Assembly: GCA_030590765.1 (NCBI GenBank)
Contig: JAUVCP010000030.1
Coordinates: forward strand, 1 to 11,126
DNA from: Flavobacteriaceae bacterium
GTDB lineage: Bacteria > Bacteroidota > Bacteroidia > Flavobacteriales > Flavobacteriaceae
DNA length: 11,126 nt
Direction: 5' to 3'
Shown here: positions 1 through 7,969 of the stretch, one piece after another
Position numbering within the stretch: position 1 is the stretch's first letter
How the letters are laid out: each line of letters begins with the position of its first letter
Program-made: the position numbers and the translations under genes
The notes under the pieces: model-generated
What the model was told of the DNA's origin: nothing
Seen by the model: the letters and a program-made list of their open reading frames with translations, nothing else
Databases searched by the model: none

Positions 1-1128
1 GCTGCAACAGCAATAACTCCAAGTATTATAGATCTGTTTGGATCATTATTTGAAATATATCCTTATGCCAGTGAAAAATACGGTCATGCTGAGTTTGGCT
101 GGGGAGGCGGTATGGAACATACTACAATGACATTTATGGGAGGATGGAGTCGTGGATTGATCGCTCATGAACTTGCACACCAGTGGTTTGGAAATAAAAT
201 TACTTGCGGTAGCTGGGAAGATATTTGGCTAAATGAAGGTTTTGCAACTTATTTAGATGCTTTGGTTATTGAAAATTTTGATGGTGATAGCGCATTTGAA
301 AACTGGCGTTCAAGTACGGTAAATTATATAACTTCAAGCACTTCTGGTTCTACTTTTGTTAAGGATACAACTTCGGTTGGTGCTATTTTTAATGGTAGAC
401 TTTCTTATAGCAAAGGTGCTATGATCTTGCATATGCTTAGATACAAACTTGGTGATACGGATTTCTTTCAGGCGATAAAAAACTATTTAGCCGACCCTAA
501 TATTGCCTTTGGTTATGCTCGAACGGAAGATCTGCAAAATCACTTTGAAGCTGTAAGTAGTTTAAATTTAACCGAATTCTTTAAGGATTGGTTTTATGGT
601 GAAGGATATCCAACCTACAAAATTACCTGGTATCAAGATCCAACATCCAAAGAGATACAGTTTACCGTTAATCAAGCCCAATCACATTCTTCTGTATCCT
701 TTTTTGAAATGCCCTTACCAGTTAGAGTAAATGGATCTTCCGGGAAAACAGAAATGGTAAGACTGGAATTAACCGAAAGCGGACAAACTTTTAATACTTC
801 AATAGATTTTACTATTAACTCTATTGAAATTGATCCTGAATCACAATTGATCTCCAGAAATAATTCTGCTGTTTTGGGTGTTGATCTTGTCCAATTAGAA
901 ACAAACATTCAAATATATCCTAACCCTGTCAAAGACATATTAAATATCCAAAATAATAGTCAAATACAAATCAAAAGAATAACATTTTATGATATTTTAG
1001 GTAAAACTGTTCTGCGAAAAGAAAATCCAACTTCAAAAATTTCACTCGAAAGGCTGAATTTTGGTATGCATCTGGTAAAAATTGATACAGATAAAGGTGT
1101 TATTCACAAAACTATATTGAAAAAATAG
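1..1128 (+). CDS. M1-family zinc aminopeptidase with T9SS type A sorting domain (5' truncated)
   Basis: The reading frame is open from the first base of the window, so the N-terminus (signal peptide and N-terminal beta domain) lies outside; about 375 residues are visible. The M1 exopeptidase motif appears as GGMEH just before base 124. The zinc site HELAH lies at 166-180, and its third ligand, a glutamate in the NEGFATY segment, is at 235-237, giving the HEXXH-X18-E spacing of gluzincins. The SYSKGAM segment (tyrosine at 406-408) fits the catalytic tyrosine of the family. A beta-rich region follows. The last ~74 residues, from IYPNP near base 910, form a T9SS type A domain with FYDILGK and a final KTILKK. 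Known for the family: removal of N-terminal amino acids from peptides. Inferred: export through the outer membrane by T9SS, then release or surface anchoring, serving extracellular peptide digestion. An internal ATG at 112 should not be taken as the start because it would cut into the GGMEH motif. Confidence 0.93.
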   Translation, partial: AATAITPSIIDLFGSLFEIYPYASEKYGHAEFGWGGGMEHTTMTFMGGWSRGLIAHELAHQWFGNKITCGSWEDIWLNEGFATYLDALVIENFDGDSAFENWRSSTVNYITSSTSGSTFVKDTTSVGAIFNGRLSYSKGAMILHMLRYKLGDTDFFQAIKNYLADPNIAFGYARTEDLQNHFEAVSSLNLTEFFKDWFYGEGYPTYKITWYQDPTSKEIQFTVNQAQSHSSVSFFEMPLPVRVNGSSGKTEMVRLELTESGQTFNTSIDFTINSIEIDPESQLISRNNSAVLGVDLVQLETNIQIYPNPVKDILNIQNNSQIQIKRITFYDILGKTVLRKENPTSKISLERLNFGMHLVKIDTDKGVIHKTILKK

Positions 1129-1194
1129 AAGATTCATTAAAGATTTCTACACATAATTACAAGCTCTTTTTTAACATCTATTTTGCATATTCAA

Positions 1195-1226
1195 TTTCCT
1201 TATATACTTCATAAACCGTACATTTG
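1195..1226 (+). promoter_or_regulatory. Probable promoter of rseP (Bacteroidetes type)
   Basis: TACATTTG at 1219-1226 matches the Bacteroidetes -7 consensus TAnnTTTG exactly. A TTTCC at 1195-1199 lies 19 bases upstream, where a TTG or TTTG -33 element is expected, but it matches only weakly. The -7 box is about 30 bases upstream of the rseP start codon, which leaves a short leader. Assignment rests on the -7 match and position; there is no direct evidence of transcription. Confidence 0.5.
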
Positions 1227-1255
1227 TGCGATTTTAAAAATTCAGAAACAAATTA

Positions 1256-2590
1256 ATGGAAACATATATAAAAATTGCACAATTCTTATTGAGTTTATCT
1301 CTACTTATCGTTTTGCATGAATTGGGTCACTTTATCCCGGCAAAGCTGTTTAAAACCCGAGTAGAAAAATTCTATTTATTTTTTGATTACAAATTTTCCT
1401 TGTTCAAAAAGAAAATTGGTGATACAGTTTATGGTATAGGCTGGATACCACTTGGTGGATATGTAAAAATATCTGGAATGATTGATGAAAGCATGGATAA
1501 AGAGCAAATGGAACAACCTCCTCAACCATGGGAATTCAGATCAAAACCGGCATGGCAAAGATTGATCATTATGTTGGGTGGTGTAACCGTTAACTTCATT
1601 TTAGGAATATTCATTTATATCATGATGTTTAATGTTTGGGGAGATGATTATGTGGGAATCAACGATGTGAAAAAAGGATTCTCAGTTGTTGATGAGTTTA
1701 AAGAAATTGGATTTAAAGATGGAGATAAAATACTAAAAGTAAATGGTGAAGAGCCATTCAATGTATTGGATGTTAATAAGCATTTATTTTTGAGAGATAT
1801 TTCAAATATTGAAGTAGAACATGAAGATGGAGAAAAATCAACTATTGAACTACCTGAAGATATAGGTTTGACCATGTGGCAAAGTGGATCAATGGAGCCT
1901 TTTACACCAAGAATTCATGCTACACTAGATAGTATTTTACCTGATTCACCGGCAAATAAAGCCGGCCTAATGAAAGGAGATCAAATTACCAAGGTAAATA
2001 ACCAACCTGTTCAATACTGGAATGAATTTACAAAACTTGTAAGAGCAAACACTGAAAGAACAGCAATGGATATTTCTGTAAACCGCAATGGAGAAATCAA
2101 ATCCTTTAGTATTACTCCTGACGGGGATAACAAATTAGGAGTTTATCCAAAAGGCTTTACGGATGACATTATTGAAATCCACCACAAAGATTATACTTTT
2201 GGAGAAAGTATGAGCTTAGGAATGTCAAAAGCATACTGGACCTTAAAAGACTATATGGGGCAGTTTAAATATGTGTTTACTCAAAAAGGAGCAACAAGTT
2301 TAGGCGGCTTTATAACCATTGGTAATATATTTCCATCTAAATGGAACTGGCAGGCATTTTGGAGCATTACGGCTCTTTTATCTATCATGCTTGGGTTTAT
2401 GAACTTATTACCTATTCCTGCTTTAGATGGTGGCCATGTTGTATTTGTTCTATACGAAATAATCACAGGCAGAAAACCAAGTGATAAATTCTTAGAATAT
2501 GCACAAATCACAGGATTTGTAATTTTGATGGCCTTATTATTGTTTGCAAATGGTAATGACATTTACAAATGGGTTACTGGTCAGCTTTAA
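1256..2590 (+). CDS. rseP: RseP-type site-2 protease (M50 intramembrane zinc metalloprotease)
   Basis: This 444-residue protein is a polytopic inner-membrane protease. The first membrane segment carries HELGH (residues 21-25), the zinc-binding site with the catalytic glutamate. The third zinc ligand is the aspartate of the LDG motif (residues 390-392) within NLLPIPALDGGH, near the C-terminal membrane segments. A hydrophobic segment lies near residues 104-119 (WQRLIIMLGGVTVNFILGIF region). Two PDZ domains lie between about residues 125 and 290; the second has the typical SPANKAGLMKGDQI core. Length is usual for the family. In other bacteria RseP cleaves anti-sigma factors in envelope stress responses and clears signal-peptide remnants. 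Inferred here: the same broad role; no sigma or anti-sigma gene is nearby to name a substrate. The ATG at 1256 puts HELGH at the expected distance from the N-terminus. An FKBP lipoprotein gene follows after 32 bases and is probably in the same transcript. Confidence 0.95.
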   Translation: METYIKIAQFLLSLSLLIVLHELGHFIPAKLFKTRVEKFYLFFDYKFSLFKKKIGDTVYGIGWIPLGGYVKISGMIDESMDKEQMEQPPQPWEFRSKPAWQRLIIMLGGVTVNFILGIFIYIMMFNVWGDDYVGINDVKKGFSVVDEFKEIGFKDGDKILKVNGEEPFNVLDVNKHLFLRDISNIEVEHEDGEKSTIELPEDIGLTMWQSGSMEPFTPRIHATLDSILPDSPANKAGLMKGDQITKVNNQPVQYWNEFTKLVRANTERTAMDISVNRNGEIKSFSITPDGDNKLGVYPKGFTDDIIEIHHKDYTFGESMSLGMSKAYWTLKDYMGQFKYVFTQKGATSLGGFITIGNIFPSKWNWQAFWSITALLSIMLGFMNLLPIPALDGGHVVFVLYEIITGRKPSDKFLEYAQITGFVILMALLLFANGNDIYKWVTGQL

Positions 2591-2622
2591 AATTTAATTT
2601 ACATATTATATAAACTATTGTT

Positions 2623-3075
2623 ATGAAGTATTTATCTGCACTTATTATCTTATTTTCTATTGTATCATGTGGTGAAGATGACCCAATTGAACCAATAGAT
2701 TATGATAAACAAAATGAACAAGAAATCCTTGACTATATTGCCAAGAATAATTTAGATGCTACCAAAAGCAATACAGGGTTATATTATGTAATTGAAAAAG
2801 AAGGTACAGGTGAGCATCCAAATGTAAACTCTGATGTAACTGTAAATTATAAAGGTTACTACACCAATGAAAAAGTATTCGATCAAAATGATAATATCAC
2901 CTTTAATTTACAACAGGTAATTTCTGGCTGGACAGAAGGAATTACTTATTTTAAAGAAGGTGGTTCAGGAATACTACTTGTTCCTTCAAAATTAGGATAT
3001 GGTTATGATGATTACCGTGAAATTCCTGGTGGATCTGTATTGATCTTTGATATAGATCTTTTAGATGTAAAGTGA
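2623..3075 (+). CDS. FKBP-type peptidyl-prolyl cis-trans isomerase lipoprotein
   Basis: A 150-residue protein with a lipoprotein signal: hydrophobic residues 3-14 and lipobox IVSC with the lipidated cysteine at residue 16. The next residues (GEDD) are acidic, resembling lipoprotein export signals described in Bacteroidetes, so surface display is possible but unproven. Residues ~52-150 form one FKBP domain: VTVNYKGYY, KVFDQ (active-site aspartate), QVISGWTEG (the tryptophan at the floor of the pocket), PSKLGYGYDD and the final IFDIDLLDV strand are all recognisable, so the pocket looks intact. Known for the family: acceleration of proline isomerisation during folding. Inferred: an envelope folding catalyst. 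The gliding motility protein GldI is also an FKBP lipoprotein, but this one is short, and nothing nearby links it to gliding, so I do not name it. Its position behind rseP suggests an envelope quality-control pairing. Confidence 0.92.
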   Translation: MKYLSALIILFSIVSCGEDDPIEPIDYDKQNEQEILDYIAKNNLDATKSNTGLYYVIEKEGTGEHPNVNSDVTVNYKGYYTNEKVFDQNDNITFNLQQVISGWTEGITYFKEGGSGILLVPSKLGYGYDDYREIPGGSVLIFDIDLLDVK

Positions 3076-3176
3076 TCATCTTGATAGAAATTGCCACTTA
3101 AAAATTCCTTTGCTATTTTTCAATTGTATTTTGTAAGTCGATACATTTTTCATCGTCTGAAAGCAAAATTCATATC

Positions 3177-4187
3177 ATGAAAAGTATATATTTTATCTTA
3201 TTTTTTTCCTTATTATTATTTAGTTGCGCTGATTCAGAGGATAGTACACTCTCAGGAACTACTGAAAAAGAATATAACTGGACTGTTTCACCAGATAAAA
3301 TCAGTGGGTCACTAAATTTTTTTCCTTTAGCAATGGATCCCTTGATGAAACAAGTTAAGGATATTGATTTTATCCCAGATGACACTAGAGTTGCTATAGT
3401 CCAATTGGGAAATACAATCCGGGTTTATCCTTATATCTATATTAGCAAATTTGAAGCAGTTAACGAAAAAGAAGGTAATATTGAATACGCAATAACCTAT
3501 TGTCCCAAAACCAACAGCGCTTTGGTTATGGATAGAAAATTTAAATCTGATAATTTTACTATCAGAGCCTCAGGATATTTATTTCAAGATAATCAAGTAT
3601 TGGTCGATGAAAAAAGTGATACTTTTTGGTCACAAATGTTAATAAAATGCATCAAAGGTAAATATGCAGGAGAACATATAAATACCTTTAATTATGTGGA
3701 AACAAAATGGTCAACAGTTAAGGAGTTCTTCCCAAATGCCATGGTATTTACAAATACCAGTGTAGCAAGTAAAAATTCAAATTCCAATACAAAAAAAGAT
3801 AACTTGGTTAAAGGAAGCCTCACGTATGGTATTATTGATCTAAAATTTAAACAAACAAAAAGGGCTCATTTATTTCATTTCGATGATTCTGCAGAAAATA
3901 TTAAATTAAATACAGTTCGCATCTCAGGAGAAGAAGTGATTGTAATCAAGAGTAAAGAAAAACATTTTATCACCTCCTATATAAATGATACCAATGTATC
4001 TTTTAAAGCAATACAAGATGCTTTTCCGGCTGTTATGGAAGATAGTAATAGCAATAAATGGAATGTATTTGGAATTGCCATAAGCGGTCCCCGAAAAGGT
4101 GAACAACTAAAATCCTTACCATCATTTTTTGCACTTGACTGGGCCTGGGAAAATTTTTATGATGACATCGTTTTTAGTGAACAATAA
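3177..4187 (+). CDS. DUF3179-family lipoprotein
   Basis: A 336-residue protein with a lipoprotein signal (hydrophobic residues 4-15, lipobox LFSC, cysteine at residue 17) followed by ADSED. The body resembles DUF3179 proteins: IRVYPY near residue 81, YAITYCP at 104-110, a segment ending ALVMDR at 115-120, ASGYLFQDN at 131-139 (family LLYNSNL-type region), DTFWSQ at 148-153, and the C-terminal AISGPRKGEQLKSLPSFFA near 301-319 followed by WAWENFYDD. The biochemical function of the family is not known to me. One oddity: members commonly show a CPLC-type cysteine pair, whereas here it reads CPKT, so only cysteine 109 remains. The linker around residues 195-212 is rich in Asn, Ser and Lys and looks like a loop insertion. 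The 101-base gap upstream leaves room for its own promoter, though none is clear. It converges with atpC on the other strand. Confidence 0.82.
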   Translation: MKSIYFILFFSLLLFSCADSEDSTLSGTTEKEYNWTVSPDKISGSLNFFPLAMDPLMKQVKDIDFIPDDTRVAIVQLGNTIRVYPYIYISKFEAVNEKEGNIEYAITYCPKTNSALVMDRKFKSDNFTIRASGYLFQDNQVLVDEKSDTFWSQMLIKCIKGKYAGEHINTFNYVETKWSTVKEFFPNAMVFTNTSVASKNSNSNTKKDNLVKGSLTYGIIDLKFKQTKRAHLFHFDDSAENIKLNTVRISGEEVIVIKSKEKHFITSYINDTNVSFKAIQDAFPAVMEDSNSNKWNVFGIAISGPRKGEQLKSLPSFFALDWAWENFYDDIVFSEQ

Positions 4188-4211
4188 AATTTGAAAATCC
4201 TTCATTAATCA

Positions 4212-4244
4212 AAAAAATTCCATTCAAATAAATGAATGGAGTTT
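4212..4244 (-). terminator. Rho-independent terminator of atpDC
   Basis: TCCATTCA at 4219-4226 pairs with TGAATGGA at 4233-4240 around a six-base loop, and the stem can extend outward through a G-T wobble and A-T pairs. Read on the minus strand it is followed by a run of seven T residues (complement of 4211-4217). It lies just after the atpC stop codon. On the plus strand the T-run is only three bases, so it is weaker there, but it may also help to separate the convergent DUF3179 gene. Confidence 0.72.
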
Positions 4245-4264
4245 AGTTCTTTTAAAATAAAATC

Positions 4265-4543
4265 TTAGTCTACTAAAATTATCATTTTATTATCGTTAAG
4301 TTCTATGGTTCCACTTTGAATGGATAATTCACTATAGTCATTATCTCCATTAGTAAACATTTCCTGATATGCTTCATCAATTGTAAAGCTACCTCTTATC
4401 TTTACTTTTCCTTCCTGTAAAAGAGAAACGATTGGTGCATGATTTTCCAACATTTGGAATTGTCCTACCACACCTGGTACGATTACCGATTCTACTTCTC
4501 CTTGAAAAATACTTGCTTCCGGGGTTACTATTTCTAAAAACAT
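4265..4543 (-). CDS. atpC: ATP synthase F1 epsilon subunit, short form
   Basis: A 92-residue protein matching the N-terminal beta-sandwich domain of F1 epsilon: it begins MFLEIVTPEASIFQGEVESV, continues with VPGVVGQFQMLENHAPIV and ends in a strand with ELNDNKMIILVD. This domain contacts gamma and the c-ring in the central stalk of the enzyme. The C-terminal two-helix hairpin found in the ~139-residue E. coli protein is absent. That domain mediates epsilon inhibition in E. coli, so regulation is expected to differ here. The short form is, to my knowledge, usual in Bacteroidetes, and the stop codon is followed by a terminator, so this is not a local truncation. The gene lies 74 bases downstream of atpD and is presumably co-transcribed with it. 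The ATG at 4543 gives the conserved N-terminus. Confidence 0.94.
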   Translation of the reverse strand: MFLEIVTPEASIFQGEVESVIVPGVVGQFQMLENHAPIVSLLQEGKVKIRGSFTIDEAYQEMFTNGDNDYSELSIQSGTIELNDNKMIILVD

Positions 4544-4550
4544 AATTTAT

Positions 4551-4617
4551 CAGTTTTTAGTTTTCAGTTTTAGTTTTCAGTATTCAAAATTCTGTTTACT
4601 GTACTGTTAACTGTCAA
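4551..4617. repeat. Short-period direct repeats in the atpD-atpC spacer
   Basis: The spacer has two repeat blocks. At 4551-4580 the plus strand reads CAGTTTTTAGTTTT, then CAGTTTTAGTTTT, then CAG: two near-identical 13-14 base units, each itself a CAG/TAG-TTTT doublet. At 4592-4617 four units begin with CTGT: CTGTTTA, CTGTA, CTGTTAA and CTGTCAA, with a period near seven. The spacer is therefore built almost wholly of degenerate ~7-base units. No function is evident; slippage-derived spacer DNA is the simplest reading. Confidence 0.7.
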
Positions 4618-6141
<1,524 letters not shown>

Positions 6142-6209
6142 TTATTAATTATTCTTTTATCCTAATTTACACCAACATATAAATAAATGAAGGCATTTTA
6201 ATTTGATTG

Positions 6210-6239
6210 CAAAGATATGTTTTTAATGCAAAAAGGAAA
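6210..6239 (-). promoter_or_regulatory. Probable promoter of the atpDC operon
   Basis: On the minus strand TATCTTTG (complement of 6210-6217), followed by CA, matches the Bacteroidetes -7 consensus TAnnTTTG exactly. A TTTCC (complement of 6235-6239) lies 17 bases upstream as a weak -33 candidate; the same pentamer occupies this position before rseP. Transcription from here would give an untranslated leader of roughly 70 bases before the atpD ATG. The upstream flank is rich in A/T tracts, which could act as an UP-like region. Confidence 0.55.
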
Positions 6240-6299
6240 GTTTTTTTTAATTAATTTTTTCTTTAACAGATATCCCAAAAATCATTTTTTTTAAACAAT

Positions 6300-6332
6300 A
6301 AAAAACCTCTTTTCAATTGGAAAAGAGGTTTT
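6300..6332 (-). terminator. Strong Rho-independent terminator after the receptor-hydrolase operon
   Basis: A perfect 13-base inverted repeat, 6302-6314 paired with 6320-6332 (arm AAAACCTCTTTTC), encloses the loop AATTG. On the minus strand the stem ends in GAGG followed by six T residues, 22 bases or so after the stop codon of the SGNH hydrolase gene. On the plus strand it is followed by TTTT only. Its position between this gene and the atpD promoter separates the two minus-strand units. Confidence 0.88.
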
Positions 6333-6354
6333 AATAAATATTTTCAACTATGTT

Positions 6355-7950
6355 TTAACGCATACTAGAAGGGTAAAATGCAGGATATTCTCCAATATCT
6401 ACTAATTCTTTTGCTACTTTAAAATTAGAACCGTAAGTTACATCAATAGCCTCGAACATTTCGTTTGCAACTGCTGCATAACCTCTTGCCGTTAAATGAA
6501 CTCCATCTAAAGAAAAGGCTCCGCCTAAAACCAAATCAGAGGTCAAGGTAAAATCACCACTTCTAAAACCTCCATCAGCCATTTGCTGATGGATTGCATT
6601 TGCATCAATAAAAGCCAAACCTCCAGCACTTGCTATATTTTTGATAGAAACATTGAACTGATCAATTGCAGTTCTAATTTCATCTTGTTCACTTGGTAAT
6701 AAAACCCATTTATCTTGCATTGGATATGTTACTCCATTTACAGATAATTGTCCAGCAGTTTCTTGAGGAACTCCTAATGAAATCAATTGAGCAAAATACT
6801 CTTCGTTAAGTGTTGCTATAACACTCGAACTAGCTAAAAGTAACAGATCATCTTCTGTAGCTTGTCTAGATTGACCGTACTGACTTGCTAATAATCCAGC
6901 TGTTAATGGATCTAAACCACCACCGATCAAAACCGGTGCTAAATGTGCAGCTAAATTTGGGATTGATTCATCATGTATTACTACGGCACTTGCTTCAGTT
7001 TCAGAAAAAACAATAGAACGTCCAGATACATCTACACCTAAAGAACCAAGATAAGCATATGCTTGATTTAATTGTGCAAATGTTGCATTCAATACCGGAA
7101 TTTGAGGACCAAATGCAGGATTAGCTGGGTCTAACGGGTTAAAAGGTACTGCTGTAAAATGTGGTATGGTAGTTACATAAGGAATATTTGCAACTACTCC
7201 TTTGGCTCCTCCAGAAGTTAAAGTACTAATCAAACCGCTAAAAACTTGTGCAAAAATATTTGGATCTGTAATGTCAGCTCCCCCATAAGTAGTTGGATCA
7301 AAATTACCAGCTTGATTTACACCTGTTCCTCCGGACATAGCATATCCTAAAACATCATTACTCCCAATCCATAAACTGAAAAATGTCGGATTTTGAGCCA
7401 TAACATCTTCCATAACACTTGCATTTGAACTTGAAGCCATTCTTGCATAATAAGGATTTGCTTGACCAGTTGCAACACCAGCAACATTACCATAACCATT
7501 AGCTAACAAATGAAAACTTTTTGCACCAGGAACTCCCATATTATTGAAAGGTCCGGCAAGAATATTTGAGACTTCTGTGGTTGGTTCTCCATCAATCAAG
7601 GCAGGTCCTACCCCATCAAAATAAAATCTTTGATTTTGTATTTTAAAACCTCCGAGAAGTAAACCTCCAATATTATCATTCATTAAAGGTTGTGTGAAAT
7701 TTTCTGAACCCCCAACTAAAGCCATTTTTTGAGCTAAAATATTAGGTAATGAATTATTTTGACCAGCCCTAAAAAGTGCTCCATCGGTAAAACCGGAAGT
7801 TAAAGAATTTCCTACTGCAACAAACTTAGAAAAATCAGCAGAACCTGCTTCTAAAGCTGGCGGACTATAATCAGGAACATCATATTGTTTTTCATCACAG
7901 GCAATAAATCCAACAAAGATCAATAAAAGCCAAATATATTTTAATTTCAT
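6355..7950 (-). CDS. SGNH/GDSL-type hydrolase lipoprotein
   Basis: A 531-residue protein with a lipoprotein signal: hydrophobic residues 6-17, then FIAC with the lipid cysteine at residue 18 and an acidic DEKQYD after it. SGNH blocks are recognisable in order: VAVGNSLTSG (44-53) with nucleophile Ser49, NMGVPGA with Gly139 as oxyanion-hole glycine, WIGSND with Asn198, and the C-terminal DGVHLTARGY with Asp482 and His485. All four invariant residues are present, so it should be active. Block I reads GNSL rather than GDSL. The protein is much larger than simple ~200-residue SGNH enzymes; the ~280 residues between Asn198 and Asp482 form a long insertion of unknown role. Family members hydrolyse carboxylic esters (lipases, esterases, acyl-hydrolases, carbohydrate deacetylases); the substrate cannot be told here. 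It lies 19 bases after the TonB-dependent receptor gene, so the two probably form an operon and act at the outer membrane together. Confidence 0.88.
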   Translation of the reverse strand: MKLKYIWLLLIFVGFIACDEKQYDVPDYSPPALEAGSADFSKFVAVGNSLTSGFTDGALFRAGQNNSLPNILAQKMALVGGSENFTQPLMNDNIGGLLLGGFKIQNQRFYFDGVGPALIDGEPTTEVSNILAGPFNNMGVPGAKSFHLLANGYGNVAGVATGQANPYYARMASSSNASVMEDVMAQNPTFFSLWIGSNDVLGYAMSGGTGVNQAGNFDPTTYGGADITDPNIFAQVFSGLISTLTSGGAKGVVANIPYVTTIPHFTAVPFNPLDPANPAFGPQIPVLNATFAQLNQAYAYLGSLGVDVSGRSIVFSETEASAVVIHDESIPNLAAHLAPVLIGGGLDPLTAGLLASQYGQSRQATEDDLLLLASSSVIATLNEEYFAQLISLGVPQETAGQLSVNGVTYPMQDKWVLLPSEQDEIRTAIDQFNVSIKNIASAGGLAFIDANAIHQQMADGGFRSGDFTLTSDLVLGGAFSLDGVHLTARGYAAVANEMFEAIDVTYGSNFKVAKELVDIGEYPAFYPSSMR

Positions 7951-7969
7951 AATTTTTATTTTTAATTTA

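Noticed and set aside
672..908. Minus-strand open frame opposite the aminopeptidase gene, and similar ones at 1648-1875, 2281-2562, 3170-3385 and 3924-4106
   Set aside because: All are antisense to clearly identified genes and lack protein-like features; they arise from the composition of the opposite strand.
3118..3149. TACATTTT (3142-3149) as a possible promoter for the DUF3179 gene
   Set aside because: The final G of TAnnTTTG is missing and no good -33 element lies 17-23 bases upstream, so the match is too weak to list as a feature.
6167..6196. A nine-codon minus-strand leader reading frame (MPSFIYMLV) in the predicted atpD 5' leader
   Set aside because: It is short, has no attenuator hairpin next to it and no run of regulatory codons. 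Such a frame is expected by chance in a ~70-base leader.
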